35,943 nucleotides of DNA from Planctomycetia bacterium TMED53 (GTDB lineage Bacteria > Planctomycetota > UBA8108 > UBA1146). Shown in pieces: positions 25,947-34,480 of this stretch. The position numbers and the translations under genes were made by a program. The notes under the pieces are model-generated. The model made no database searches. It had not been told where the DNA came from and saw nothing but the letters and a program-made list of their open reading frames with translations. Each line of letters begins with the position of its first letter. Within the stretch, counting starts at the first letter, position 1. The DNA is taken from the NCBI GenBank assembly GCA_002167285.1, contig NHDG01000055.1, positions 1 to 35,943 on the forward strand, read 5' to 3'.

Positions 25947-26997
25947 TGACAGGCCCGGGGTCATAGGTCCCCTCAGGCCCAGAAGAAGTCTCTACAGACA
26001 GAGGAAGAATCAGCGACAGGTTCCAGCTCTTCATCGCTTCATCGCGCCAACTGATCCCCAATTGCAGTGACAGATTCTGGAATCCTGTATTGGGATCTGC
26101 TTCGCCGTCCCAATACGCTTGATCCATGTCCTGCACAAACAGGCCCACCACTCCATTGAGATGATCCCAAGGGCCCACCTCCCCCAATGCCGTCACAACG
26201 CCCAATCCACCCTGGATCAGTTGAGACCCTTTGTAACCTTTACTGCTGGTGGAATTAGGAAAGCGACCCTGGCCATAAAGGCTGAAGACACTGCCCTCAC
26301 CGAAGGGGCGAGAGTAGAAAAACTCGATGATGGGATCGAAGGTTCCACTGCCAAATTGAATGTGCTCATGACGCTCACCGGCATCACCCAGATCATACGG
26401 ATTGTCTTCCGTTTTTCCCGTGGGCAACGTCGAGCCGACAGCAATCGCCAGATTGCCCATTTCGACCCCGAAATCACGTAACTGGTATCCAACCAGTAAC
26501 TCCAGGTCCCCGAATCCGGTCAGAATTTCTGACGGATGATGGATTTGCAGATTTCGCTCCATCGCTTCAATCTGCTCCGGCGTTGCCGCCGGATCGATTT
26601 GTGCAAGGGAGGATGTGCGGGTTCTTCTCTCCAGGGGTAATCGGGCACGCAAACCCCAAGGCTCCTCAAAGGTGTAATCGAATTGCATCACCACCCGGAA
26701 GAGATCGAGGGTCACATCGTGAACGTGCCCTGGGACATCGATGACGTTGCCAAATTCATCTACCCCCTTCTCCTCGAAGTGGGTGCCATCGAAGCCAAAT
26801 CCGCGACTGAAGGAGAGGCGTGTCTGAATTGTACCGGTGCCTTGATGGATGGAACCCAGACCGGATCCCAGGGCGCCCGGATCAGGTGCGCCCGGATTGG
26901 TTCAGGCAGGTCAGCCCTGAGCCCAAAGGGTAGGGCCGGCACAAAGCTGAATCAGAAAGAAAAAGCAAAAAAGCCCTAAGCGCAGCGGGTGTAGCAA
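25924..26997 (-). pseudogene. Outer-membrane beta-barrel protein gene with two in-frame TGA codons
   Basis: The long open stretch (263 codons from 26715, to the stop at 25924) is a beta-barrel of alternating strands ending in the C-terminal Phe typical of Bam substrates (VINLAIGF). The same frame continues upstream through RLSFSRGFGFDGTHFEEKGVD, then meets TGA at 26902-26904 and TGA at 26911-26913. Beyond them, still in frame, is a clear signal peptide (LLHPLRLGLFCFFFLIQLC, cleavage after LWA). It starts at a TTG at 26997 with GAGGAGG just upstream. So the start signal, signal peptide and barrel are all present in one frame, with two stops at the junction. Removing one G from the GGG at 26914-26916 and adding one C at the CC of 26900-26901 would read ADLPEPNPGAPDPG with no stop. 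Recent nonsense damage or homopolymer sequence error are both possible. Confidence 0.75.
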
Positions 26998-27085
26998 AGG
27001 CCCTCCTCATGAATTCTCGATTCCTGACAGTAGAACAATCTACCACATTCCACTAAAAGGGGTAAAGAAAGGGATTCACAAGGGC

Positions 27086-27283
27086 CTACGCCTTCTTCTC
27101 AGCGGCAGTTCCCTCATTCAGACTAATTTTCTTCGATTTTTTGGGGGTCGCTGATTTACACCTCGCTGAGCAATATCTGACCTCATCCCAGTTTCTCTCC
27201 CATTTTTTTCGCCATGAAAATGGCCTCCCACAAGTGAGACAAACCTTTTGCTGAAAATCAGATTTCTTTCTCTGTTTAGCCAT
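27086..27283 (-). CDS. DUF2256 family small zinc-finger-like protein
   Basis: 65 aa from ATG 27283 (MAKQRKKSDFQQKVC), the family-like start; an upstream ATG at 27310 would add nine residues. It has the DUF2256 pattern: KVCLTCGRPFSWRKKW, then YCSARC, giving four Cys that can bind one zinc. A Lys-rich tail extends it beyond the usual length. Function unknown; family members are small, cytoplasmic and widespread. It is divergent from the lysA remnant. Confidence 0.85.
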   Translation of the reverse strand: MAKQRKKSDFQQKVCLTCGRPFSWRKKWERNWDEVRYCSARCKSATPKKSKKISLNEGTAAEKKA

Positions 27284-27345
27284 AACCCGAGAATAACCAC
27301 TTAATTCCATCAGCTCTGCTAAGAAGCCCCTTATCTGAGAAAAGC

Positions 27346-28286
27346 ATGATTAGTTTGAATCACCCCTCTCAACTCTTCAGCAAGGCTGGGAGTTCTGGTT
27401 TTCCGCCGACAACATCATCTTCACTCCTAATGGAGTTCCCTTTGAGGAGCTGAAACAAGCAATAGAGCTGGGCGCGCGAATTAACATTGAAAACTTGTCT
27501 TATCTGAAAAAGTTCGGAGAAACCTATCGCTCCGAAGCGCCCTGCACCTTGCGAATTCATCCAGGTCTCGTTTTGCCTGAATCAGATCGCGATGCGAGTG
27601 GTTGGTATCAAAGATCCAGATTCGGGATTGACCGCAATCAATTAGATGAAGTTCATCGTCTCGTCGATTTGTATCAAATCCGTGTTGAAGGATTACATGT
27701 TCACTCCAGTTCGATGATTCTCGATGAGTCGGTCTTCGGCAGCGCCGCTGAACTGCTGATGCAGCTCGCTCTTCAATTCCCGGATGTTCGCGTCCTTGAC
27801 CTTGGTGGAGGAATTCGTCCTCCCTATCGTGAAGATGACGACCACCCCGACCTCGATGCACTCGCGAGTTCGATAAAAAAACCCTTGGAGCGCTTTGAAG
27901 AAAAAAGTGGTCGTAAGTTACAGCTCTGGTTTGAGCCTGTTAGATACCTGGTCGCTGAAAGTGGGATCTTGCTGACCCAGGTGAACGTCGTGAAGGAGGT
28001 GGGCGGTCGTATTGTTGCTGGTGTCGATACCGGCTTTCACCAACTGATACGCCCTAAACTTTATGACGCCTGGCACGAGATTCGAAATGTCTCAAATCCA
28101 CAAGGCGACAAAATGCCCATCGATATCAGCGGTTGTCTCTGTGAAGAGGACGACTTAGCACGGCAACGTACACTGCCGGAGGTGCGTGAAGGCGATCTGC
28201 TCGCCATCCTCAATGCCGGAGCCTACGGCTATTCTATGGCCTCTACTTACAACTCTCGGCCGCTTCCGGGGGAGTTACTGCTCTAG
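27346..28286 (+). pseudogene. lysA: Diaminopimelate decarboxylase remnant, N-terminus missing
   Basis: The intact frame from about 27399 to 28286 matches the C-terminal three quarters of DAP decarboxylase: DNIIFTPNGVPFEELKQAIE, ARINIENLSYLKKFG, HVHSSS, RVLDLGGGIRPPY, LWFEPVRYLVAESG, GVDTGFHQLIRPKLYD, ISGCLCEEDDLA, LNAGAYGYSMASTYNSRPLP. The first 70 or so residues, which should carry the PLP Lys (YAxKA), are absent. Upstream, another frame reads ISLN...FSKAG (27349-27390), as expected for this part of LysA, so about eight extra bases near 27387-27397 shift the frame. The only start codons (TTG 27495) lack a ribosome site. Enzyme activity is not possible without the Lys. A working lysA must lie elsewhere if the cell makes its own DAP and lysine. 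Confidence 0.82.
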
Positions 28287-28458
28287 CCTCATCGAACGAG
28301 CATTCTGCAATAGACCCCCAAAGCCGCTGTTGAGTTTTTCAATTTGATTCATCTTGTTAGCCCCGGTTCGCTTTCGCGAATTGCTTAGATCAGTATGATT
28401 TGCGATTCACGGCTCGGTCATGAGTCGGGCTGAATCTATTTGGAGAAACGAGATCGAA

Positions 28459-30321
28459 ATGCAGGAACAGATCCGCAACGTGGCCATCATCGCCCACGTC
28501 GACCACGGAAAGACCACCTTGGTGGATCGCCTCCTGTATCAATCAGGGATGTTTCGTAATGAAGAACTCGACCGTCTCGCTGGTGGGCAGCACGGCCTAA
28601 TCTTTGACAGCAATCCCCTTGAGCGAGAACGCGGAATCACCATTCTCGCCAAAAACTGTGCCATCGAAGTTCAGCGTGGTGAGATCACGTATCGTATCAA
28701 TGTCATCGACACCCCCGGTCACGCCGACTTTGGTGGTGAAGTGGAGCGCGTGTTATCGATGGCGGACGGCGTCTTACTACTCGTGGATTCCTTTGATGGC
28801 CCGATGCCACAAACTCGCTTCGTATTGCAAAAGGCACTCGAGAACGGTCTGAAGCCGATGGTCATCATCAATAAAGCGGATCGACCTGATGGGCGCCCTT
28901 CTGAAGTCGTTGACGAAGTCTTCGATTTGCTGGTCAGCCTTGAAGCAGATGATGACACCCTCGACTTCCCCATCTTCTATTGCTCAGGTAGAGACGGCTG
29001 GTGCGAAGAGGAACTCGGGGGCGAACGCTACGACCTTCAACGCATCTTTGATGCCATCATCGAACACGTGCCACCCCCACCTGTCACACTCGACGCGGCA
29101 CTTCAATTGCGCGTCAGTACTCTCGATCACTCAGAGTTCATCGGCCGTATCGCGATCGGACGTATCGCTGCAGGTAAAATATCGGTCAACGAAGAGATTC
29201 AGGTACTGAGCCCAAATGCAGAGCCCCGCAAGGCTCGCATCAAAGAGCTTCATCTTTTTGAAGGGCTCGGTCGCAAACAGGTCAAGTCCGCAGAGGCCGG
29301 AAACATCTGTGCGATCGTTGGCATCGAAAACATCGAAATCGGCGATACGATCGCTTGCCAAAAAAATCCCACTGCTCTCCCCGCAATCCTCGTCGACGAA
29401 CCCACACTCCACATGACATTCCGTGTGAACGATGGCCCTTTCGTCGGGCGAGAAGGAAAATATGTGACCTCTCGTCAACTTAAAGATCGACTCGAAAAAG
29501 AGCTGGAACGCAACGTCGCCCTTAAAGTGGAGCAAGGAGAGCGACCTGAAGAATTCATGGTCTCCGGCAGAGGCTTGATGCATTTGGGCATTCTTCTCGA
29601 AAACATGCGCAGAGAAGGCTTCGAGATGTGCGTCGGCATGCCCCGGGTCATCGAGCGTCAAGTGGAAGGCAAGTGGCATGAACCCTTTGAGCATCTGGTG
29701 CTGGATTGCCCTGTCGATGCTCAAGGCCCGGTGATGATGCTAATTGGTGAACGACGTGCAGAAATGATGGATATGAGCACCCGTGCCACCGGCGATATGG
29801 TGCACATGGAGTTCAAAATCCCAGCTCGTGGCTTAATTGGCCTGCGGACCAAACTTTTAACCGCGACCGCTGGCAGGGTCATCATGCACCATAGCTATCT
29901 GGAGCACGGCCCAAAGGCAGGATCCATTCCGCGCAGAAATTCCGGTTCGCTGATCGCCGTCGAGAGTGGCCAAGCCACCCCATATAGCCTTGATGCCCTC
30001 TTCGATCGTGGGGTCTTTTTCGTCGAACCAGGTGATCAGGTGTACGAAGGCCAGATCGTCGGGGAACACAATCGTGATAATGATCTCGAAGTGAATGTGG
30101 TTCGAACTAAAAAGCTCACCAATATTCGCGCAGCGGGTAAAGATGACAACAGCAGTGTTCGCCCCCTCAAAAAACTAAAATTAGAGGAGGCCCTGGAGTT
30201 TGTCGTCGAGGGAGAAATGGTCGAAGTCACCCCTGAAAGCATCCGTGTAAGAAAAAATCTACTTAAAGAAGCAGACCGCCGCCGTGAAAAACGTAAAGCT
30301 AAGGGAAGCAAAGAATCGTAA
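28459..30321 (+). CDS. typA: Ribosome-associated GTPase TypA/BipA
   Basis: 620 aa from ATG 28459 (MQEQIRNVAIIAHVDHGKTT), the family start; ATG 28420 in frame would add 13 residues without family match. GGAG lies about 12 bases upstream. Translational GTPase of the EF-G type that binds 70S ribosomes and aids 50S assembly and stress growth. Seen: G1 AHVDHGKTT (12-20), RGITIL switch I, G3 DTPGHADFGGEVERV, G4 NKADRPDG, the domain II beta barrel, and the BipA-specific C-terminal half with KIPARGLIGLRTKLLTATAG, MHHSYLEHGP and a Lys/Arg-rich tail. Complete and normal. It sits between two broken genes. Confidence 0.97.
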   Translation: MQEQIRNVAIIAHVDHGKTTLVDRLLYQSGMFRNEELDRLAGGQHGLIFDSNPLERERGITILAKNCAIEVQRGEITYRINVIDTPGHADFGGEVERVLSMADGVLLLVDSFDGPMPQTRFVLQKALENGLKPMVIINKADRPDGRPSEVVDEVFDLLVSLEADDDTLDFPIFYCSGRDGWCEEELGGERYDLQRIFDAIIEHVPPPPVTLDAALQLRVSTLDHSEFIGRIAIGRIAAGKISVNEEIQVLSPNAEPRKARIKELHLFEGLGRKQVKSAEAGNICAIVGIENIEIGDTIACQKNPTALPAILVDEPTLHMTFRVNDGPFVGREGKYVTSRQLKDRLEKELERNVALKVEQGERPEEFMVSGRGLMHLGILLENMRREGFEMCVGMPRVIERQVEGKWHEPFEHLVLDCPVDAQGPVMMLIGERRAEMMDMSTRATGDMVHMEFKIPARGLIGLRTKLLTATAGRVIMHHSYLEHGPKAGSIPRRNSGSLIAVESGQATPYSLDALFDRGVFFVEPGDQVYEGQIVGEHNRDNDLEVNVVRTKKLTNIRAAGKDDNSSVRPLKKLKLEEALEFVVEGEMVEVTPESIRVRKNLLKEADRRREKRKAKGSKES

Positions 30322-30475
30322 CTTTCAGAGATCTTTGTATGCCAATCCAATGCTGACGTAACCGATCATAGTCAAGCTTTACAAGGTTTTGCCCGGCCCA
30401 CATTCTTGATCAATGTGTCCACTTCTTGCAAGATATCTCTTCAAATTAATCTACTTTATAGGAGGTGTATCTTGA

Positions 30476-31150
30476 GGCAGCGAGATTTGGGTGAATGGCG
30501 TGTTTGCAAACTCCCTGCCCGGCACGGCGACGAACTTCACCGTGGTCGCTGGATCTGGTCGGGATATTTGCGTCCGTGGGTTGATCGCGAATTGCTGGTC
30601 CGATCTGGTGTGCTGCAATAACACCGGAACACCACCGGGAATCGGCTCCATCAACTGCGACCCCAATGAGCCCAACTCTGAAGTGGTCGTCGTGTGGACT
30701 CCGCCGATCGTCTACGACACGGTGGAAATCTCGCTCAACGGCACTGTCGTTCAGACGATCTCTGGTACTGCCTCGCCCTTCGTGACCGTCACCGGAGTTG
30801 CGGGTATCCGGGAAATCTGTGTGACCGGCATCATCGGTGGTGTCGCCACCACGCCAGCCTGCTGTACCGTCGAGATCCCCAATTTCATTCGTGGAGACAC
30901 CAACCATGACGGAGGTGTCGATATCGCCGATGCGATCCGTGCGCTTCAGGAATTGTTCTCTGGCGTGCCTTCACTGGGTTGTCCCGATGCCAACGACGCC
31001 AATGACGATGGCGGTGTCGATATCGGCGATGCGATCGGAATCCTACAATTCCTCTTCAGCAGCGGCTCGATACCGATGCCGTTCCCGAACTGCGGTCCCG
31101 ATCCGACTTCAGACGGTCTTGGGCCTTGCACTCATGCAGCATGTCCCTGA
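30476..31150 (+). pseudogene. 5'-truncated secreted protein with dockerin-like tail
   Basis: 224 codons open from just after a TGA at 30473. No signal peptide is present. The sequence begins inside a repeat module: EIWVNGVFANSLPGTATNF...ICVRGLI...CC, which recurs as VEISLNGTVVQTISGTASPF...ICVTGII...CC. So an N-terminal part of at least one module is lost. It ends in a dockerin-like tail: FIRGDTNHDGGVDIAD, DANDDGGVDIGD, a Pro-rich PNCGPDPT and CTHAACP. GTG 30491 is the first start in frame and has no ribosome site at a useful distance. A perfect AGGAGGTG at 30460-30467 serves a different frame (TTG 30472) that stops at 30621. The same frame upstream of the TGA reads a hydrophobic peptide from ATG 30413, which may be chance. 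A strong terminator follows. Confidence 0.7.
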
Positions 31151-31171
31151 TTGAGCTGAGGTTTTGACAGC

Positions 31172-31210
31172 AAAGGGCTGGTACGCAATGCGTGCCAGCC
31201 CTTTTTTATT
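31172..31210 (+). terminator. Rho-independent terminator
   Basis: AAAGGGCTGG (31172-31181) pairs with CCAGCCCTTT (31195-31204); the stem continues through TACGC/GCGTG (one T-G pair) to a three-base AAT loop, about 15 bp in all. TTTTTT follows the stem. It ends the dockerin remnant's transcript, which suggests the gene was once expressed. Confidence 0.92.
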
Positions 31211-31299
31211 GCAGATTTTCATTCCGCCAATGGTTGTTGGGTACTTCCCAATCTCCATAATCAATTTAGGTCGAGAGAGGAACTGAAGGGAAATCACCG

Positions 31300-31821
31300 A
31301 TGCGAGCCTTGATTCTCTCTGTGCTTTTCATCGGCATTTTGGCCGGCGTTTATCTCTTCATCCAAGACCACTTCAAATCGGACGCCAGATCCTACACTGA
31401 GCGCCTCGTGCGCATTCATCAGAGAAATCAACTAAACAACAATCAGGACGCGCGGCCGGTCTTCATCGAAGATTGCGCTCCTGAAGTTTTGATGTACTCA
31501 AATACACATTTCCCCGACATCGAATGGGAAAACGTTCGGCAGATTACAGCCTATAGCGGCGCTGCTAGCGGCGGGCCAAAAGAGACTAATTTAGAATCTG
31601 TCGAAGCTCCTTGGGGAGTCTCCTTTCAATCATTCTATTGTTTAAAGATGCTCGTCGAACTGACGATGAACAATGGCGATAAAGAGTATGGCGTGGCTTG
31701 CCTCAGGCCATCTGATGGAGACTGGCTATTACTACCTTCTGCCAACGAAGAATCTCCCGGTAAATCTGCCATCGCTGCCACCCTGAAACGATTAAAAAAG
31801 AGTCACGGTATCGAAGACTAG
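31300..31821 (+). CDS. Hypothetical protein with N-terminal membrane anchor
   Basis: 173 aa. AAGGGAAATCACCG precedes the ATG. The N-terminus (residues 3-22) is a hydrophobic helix with no clear cleavage site, so the protein is probably anchored with its body outside the cytoplasm. The body has a mixed alpha/beta look (DIEWENVRQITAYSG, FYCLKMLVELTMNNGDKEYG). I do not recognise the family. It stands between two terminator-like elements as its own unit. Confidence 0.75.
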   Translation: MRALILSVLFIGILAGVYLFIQDHFKSDARSYTERLVRIHQRNQLNNNQDARPVFIEDCAPEVLMYSNTHFPDIEWENVRQITAYSGAASGGPKETNLESVEAPWGVSFQSFYCLKMLVELTMNNGDKEYGVACLRPSDGDWLLLPSANEESPGKSAIAATLKRLKKSHGIED

Positions 31822-31892
31822 ACCTTTAAACAGACCTCGGTCAACGCCGCGAAAATTTCCGCCTACAATCGAGGTTAAATTTTTACCCGCAC

Positions 31893-31954
31893 AAACCCAT
31901 CACGAACCCAACAAGTGCGACTTTCTAACGACTTGCACTCCCATGGGTTTTTGT
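31893..31954 (+). terminator. Possible terminator after the anchored hypothetical protein
   Basis: AAACCCAT (31893-31900) pairs with ATGGGTTT (31943-31950) and runs into TTTTT; inside, AGTGC (31914-31918) pairs with GCACT (31935-31939). The nested arms leave several unpaired bases, so it is weaker than the other terminators here. Confidence 0.45.
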
Positions 31955-32043
31955 CAAAACGTAAAGATGTGTTAGTCTGCCGTTGCCCTGGTTGACTTCC
32001 AACCCGGAACGAAAAACTGATCCATCTTTCTGAAAGAAAGCAC

Positions 32044-33297
32044 ATGAACCGCCATTCTCACCAAATGATCTGTGCGTTCCTCTGTTCACTCTTCCTACTT
32101 TCATCCTGTACTCATCTTCAAAACAAGAACTCTTCTATTGATCCTCCCCTGCTCAGTGATTCTTTTGAGGAGGATCTGCAGGCCCTTCAGGATTCCCTGA
32201 TCGATGAGGAGATCACCGGCAGCAACTTTCTGATGATCGTCAGAGATGGGCAGGAGATTTATCGCTCCACCACCAACTCTGGCCGATCCGGCGACCGGGA
32301 CATCACCGATGAAACTCTGTTTCCCATCTGGTCGATGTCCAAACCGATCACCATCGTCGCCATGCATCTGCTGCACGAGCAGGGTCTCTTCAATTGGGAT
32401 GATCCGGTGTCCCGGTACATTCCCTGCTTTGAAAACCTGACTGTGGCTGAAGGAGAAACGGTTCGTCCGGCAAAGACGCCACTGCTGATCGAGCACCTGA
32501 TGAACCATCGTTCAGGATATGGCTATTACACCCCGTGGCCCGGAATGCCGCCGATGGGCACCACCAACCCACCTTCCTACCATCATCCGCATACCACCCA
32601 GACCCGCTTCGATAACCTTCAGCAGTTTTGCGAGGTCGCTGCGGAGACCCCTTTGGCTTTTGACCCCGGCACCAGTTTTCTCTACGGCATCAACCAGGCA
32701 ATCCTCGGACGACTGGTCGAGGTTTTGACGGGCAAGAGCTTTGCGGATTCTCTTCAGGAGCTAATCTTCACGCCGCTGGAAATGAACCGCACCAGTTTTG
32801 TTCTGGAGGAATCCGAGTTCGATCTCTTCCAGCCCCTCTTCATCAACTCCGGAGACCTATTCGGATACACCAATCTGCTGAACGAGTTGACCTACTCGCC
32901 CAAGAGTCAGGCCCACTTCGGTGGCGAAGGCCTCATCTCCTGTCCGGAAGATTACTCACGATTTTGTGAAATGCTCGCAGGTGGCGGGATGTTCCGAGGC
33001 CAACGCTTCCTCTCCGAAGAGAGCCTTCAAAGGATGACCACGATTTCCTCAGTGGCCCCCTTCGCCGATGTCACCCCGGCTTACGACATGGCTGACAGCG
33101 TCTTTGTTCTCAACAACCCGCAACTGGAAGGCAGCATGGCACCGGTCGGTTGCTTTGGCTGGTCCGGATATCACAACACCCATTTCTGGATCGATCCTAC
33201 CAACCAGCTGTATGGACTCTTCTTTACCCGGGCCCGGGAATATAACTTTGATTTGCCCATCAATCTTCGCAAAGCTCTTTACGGCGAAGTCGAATAA
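32044..33297 (+). CDS. Serine beta-lactamase-fold lipoprotein (class C/esterase type)
   Basis: 417 aa. A lipoprotein signal with lipobox LSSC (Cys22). The penicillin-binding fold follows: the catalytic S-x-x-K is SMSK (S97-K100) in FPIWSMSKPITIVAMHLL; the second motif is the Tyr of FLYGINQAILGRLVEVLTG; the end shows CFGWSGYHNTHFWIDPTNQLYG, which in esterase-like members replaces the K-T-G strand. This group (beta-lactamase/EstB-like) mostly contains esterases, D-amino peptidases and related hydrolases, and true lactam resistance is uncommon. It is probably anchored in a membrane facing the periplasm. The region just upstream has a weak TTGTCA-type -35 element (31951). Confidence 0.9.
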   Translation: MNRHSHQMICAFLCSLFLLSSCTHLQNKNSSIDPPLLSDSFEEDLQALQDSLIDEEITGSNFLMIVRDGQEIYRSTTNSGRSGDRDITDETLFPIWSMSKPITIVAMHLLHEQGLFNWDDPVSRYIPCFENLTVAEGETVRPAKTPLLIEHLMNHRSGYGYYTPWPGMPPMGTTNPPSYHHPHTTQTRFDNLQQFCEVAAETPLAFDPGTSFLYGINQAILGRLVEVLTGKSFADSLQELIFTPLEMNRTSFVLEESEFDLFQPLFINSGDLFGYTNLLNELTYSPKSQAHFGGEGLISCPEDYSRFCEMLAGGGMFRGQRFLSEESLQRMTTISSVAPFADVTPAYDMADSVFVLNNPQLEGSMAPVGCFGWSGYHNTHFWIDPTNQLYGLFFTRAREYNFDLPINLRKALYGEVE

Positions 33298-33451
33298 TCC
33301 GTAGGAAATGCACCTAGTTGGCAATTAAGCCATAAAAGGGCATCAGTCCGTTGATTCGCGCGGTAGATAACGACACCCGAATTCCGTACAATCGGGACAT
33401 CATTTGCAGAGAAACCCGTCATTGCGATGACGATGGATCGAAAGAGCCAAT

Positions 33452-34372
33452 ATGGATCTCAAAAATCGTTGGGGACTGGTCACCAGTCTCGTGATTCTAT
33501 TCACGATTTCCAGCGCCACCCTTCACGCTCAGTGATGAGGCGTGGGCCCTGCCACGGGAGTTTCCCGCGGCTCCACTCCTCCTGGAACTGCCGGCGGCGG
33601 CGGTTCTGGTCACGGCGGTGCGGCACCGTATGTCCCCGGTGAAAGCACCCTCCTCGACTGGAAAAAGGATCAAGGATTCCATCACGCCATGAACCGCGAA
33701 GCCGGTTCCAAGAAGCCGATGGTAGTCTTCCTCTACTCCAGCTCCATGAACAAAGATTGCTGCTGCGCCAACTTTGAACGCGCCCTTTTCCGCGACCGTG
33801 ATTCGGTCAAGGAGTTCAAATCGTGGACGTGCTACAAACAGCTGATCGAAACCCTGAAGGATGAGGAGAAAGAACTCCTCGCCCCCTTCATGCTGAATAT
33901 GAAGAAGCCAGCCCTGCTCTTCTTTGATTCAGAGGGGGGCTTGCTTCACAAGCAGCAGCTCTGCGTCGATCCGCCGAAATTCGTCAAAGTGATCCGCAGC
34001 ACCAAGAAGCTCAGCGATATGCGCCTGAGACTGCGCAAGTCCCACCTGGCGGAGCGTGCCAAGGCTCGCAAGCACATGGATGCGGGACGCTACGGCAAGG
34101 CCATCGTCATGCTCGACAAGATGGTCGAAAACCGCAGGGTCATGAGTGGCTTCGTTTCCAAGTTGGTCGATCAAGATCTCGCTGAGCTCGAAAAGACCGG
34201 CAACGAGTTGCTGATCGAGGCCGCACGCCTCAAAGAAGAAAAGAAGATCGTCGATTCCTTCAAGCTCTACAAAGAGATTGAGGAGGAGTTCGAGAGACTC
34301 GAACAGCTCAGCAAGGAAGCGAGCAAGCACCGCAAGGAGCTGCTCAAGAAGCTGCGCGACATGGGTCTTTAG
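33452..34372 (+). pseudogene. Thioredoxin-like secreted protein gene with TGATGA after the signal peptide
   Basis: From ATG 33452 the frame encodes a clear signal peptide of 27 residues (MDLKNRWGLV..., hydrophobic core, cleavage after LHA). It then meets TGA TGA at 33533-33538 and continues open in the same frame to 34372. The downstream part starts with a Gly-rich linker (GTAGGGGSGHGGAAPYVPGE), then a thioredoxin-like fold: KKPMVVFLYSSSMN followed by DCCCANFERALFRD, and PALLFFDSEGG. A long charged helical region (about residues 175-300) follows. The only start after the stops, GTG 33542, has GAGG just one base upstream, too close to use. The signal peptide plus in-frame body show one gene; the stops either inactivate it or need readthrough, or are sequence errors. 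The stop codon lies in a tandem repeat. Confidence 0.75.
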
Positions 34373-34405
34373 GGAGTTGGGTCTTTAGGGAGTTGGATCT
34401 CTAGG
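34363..34405 (+). repeat. 16-bp tandem duplication over a stop codon
   Basis: GGGTCTTTAGGGAGTT occurs at 34363-34378 and again at 34379-34394, with a decayed third copy (GGATCTCTAGG) to 34405. The first copy includes the last codons and the TAG of the thioredoxin-like gene. Confidence 0.9.
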
Positions 34406-34425
34406 CTTCACTCAAGGCAAAAAAG

Positions 34426-34463
34426 AAACCCTCCGCTTTTCAGCCGAAAAGCGGAGGGTTTTT
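34426..34463. terminator. Bidirectional rho-independent terminator
   Basis: AAACCCTCCGCTTTTC (34426-34441) pairs perfectly with GAAAAGCGGAGGGTTT (34446-34461), a 16-bp stem with a four-base loop. T-runs on both strands let it serve both the thioredoxin-like gene and the convergent lipoprotein gene. Confidence 0.93.
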
Positions 34464-34480
34464 CAATTCCGGTGGAACTG

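Noticed and set aside
30472-30621. Peptide of about 49 codons from TTG 30472 with a perfect AGGAGGTG
   Set aside because: Its sequence is Arg/Trp-rich and antiphase to the dockerin body. The ribosome site is probably left over from the truncated gene or is chance.
32044-33297. Antibiotic-resistance beta-lactamase
   Set aside because: The third motif is the esterase-like type and the protein is a lipoprotein of the broad EstB-like group. Resistance cannot be claimed from this sequence.
33533-33538. TGA read as Trp (changed genetic code) or as selenocysteine
   Set aside because: TGA ends several clear genes here, such as those ending at 10638, 17860, 25946 and 31150. Two adjacent selenocysteines at a signal-peptide junction have no precedent that I know of, and no selenocysteine gene is in view.
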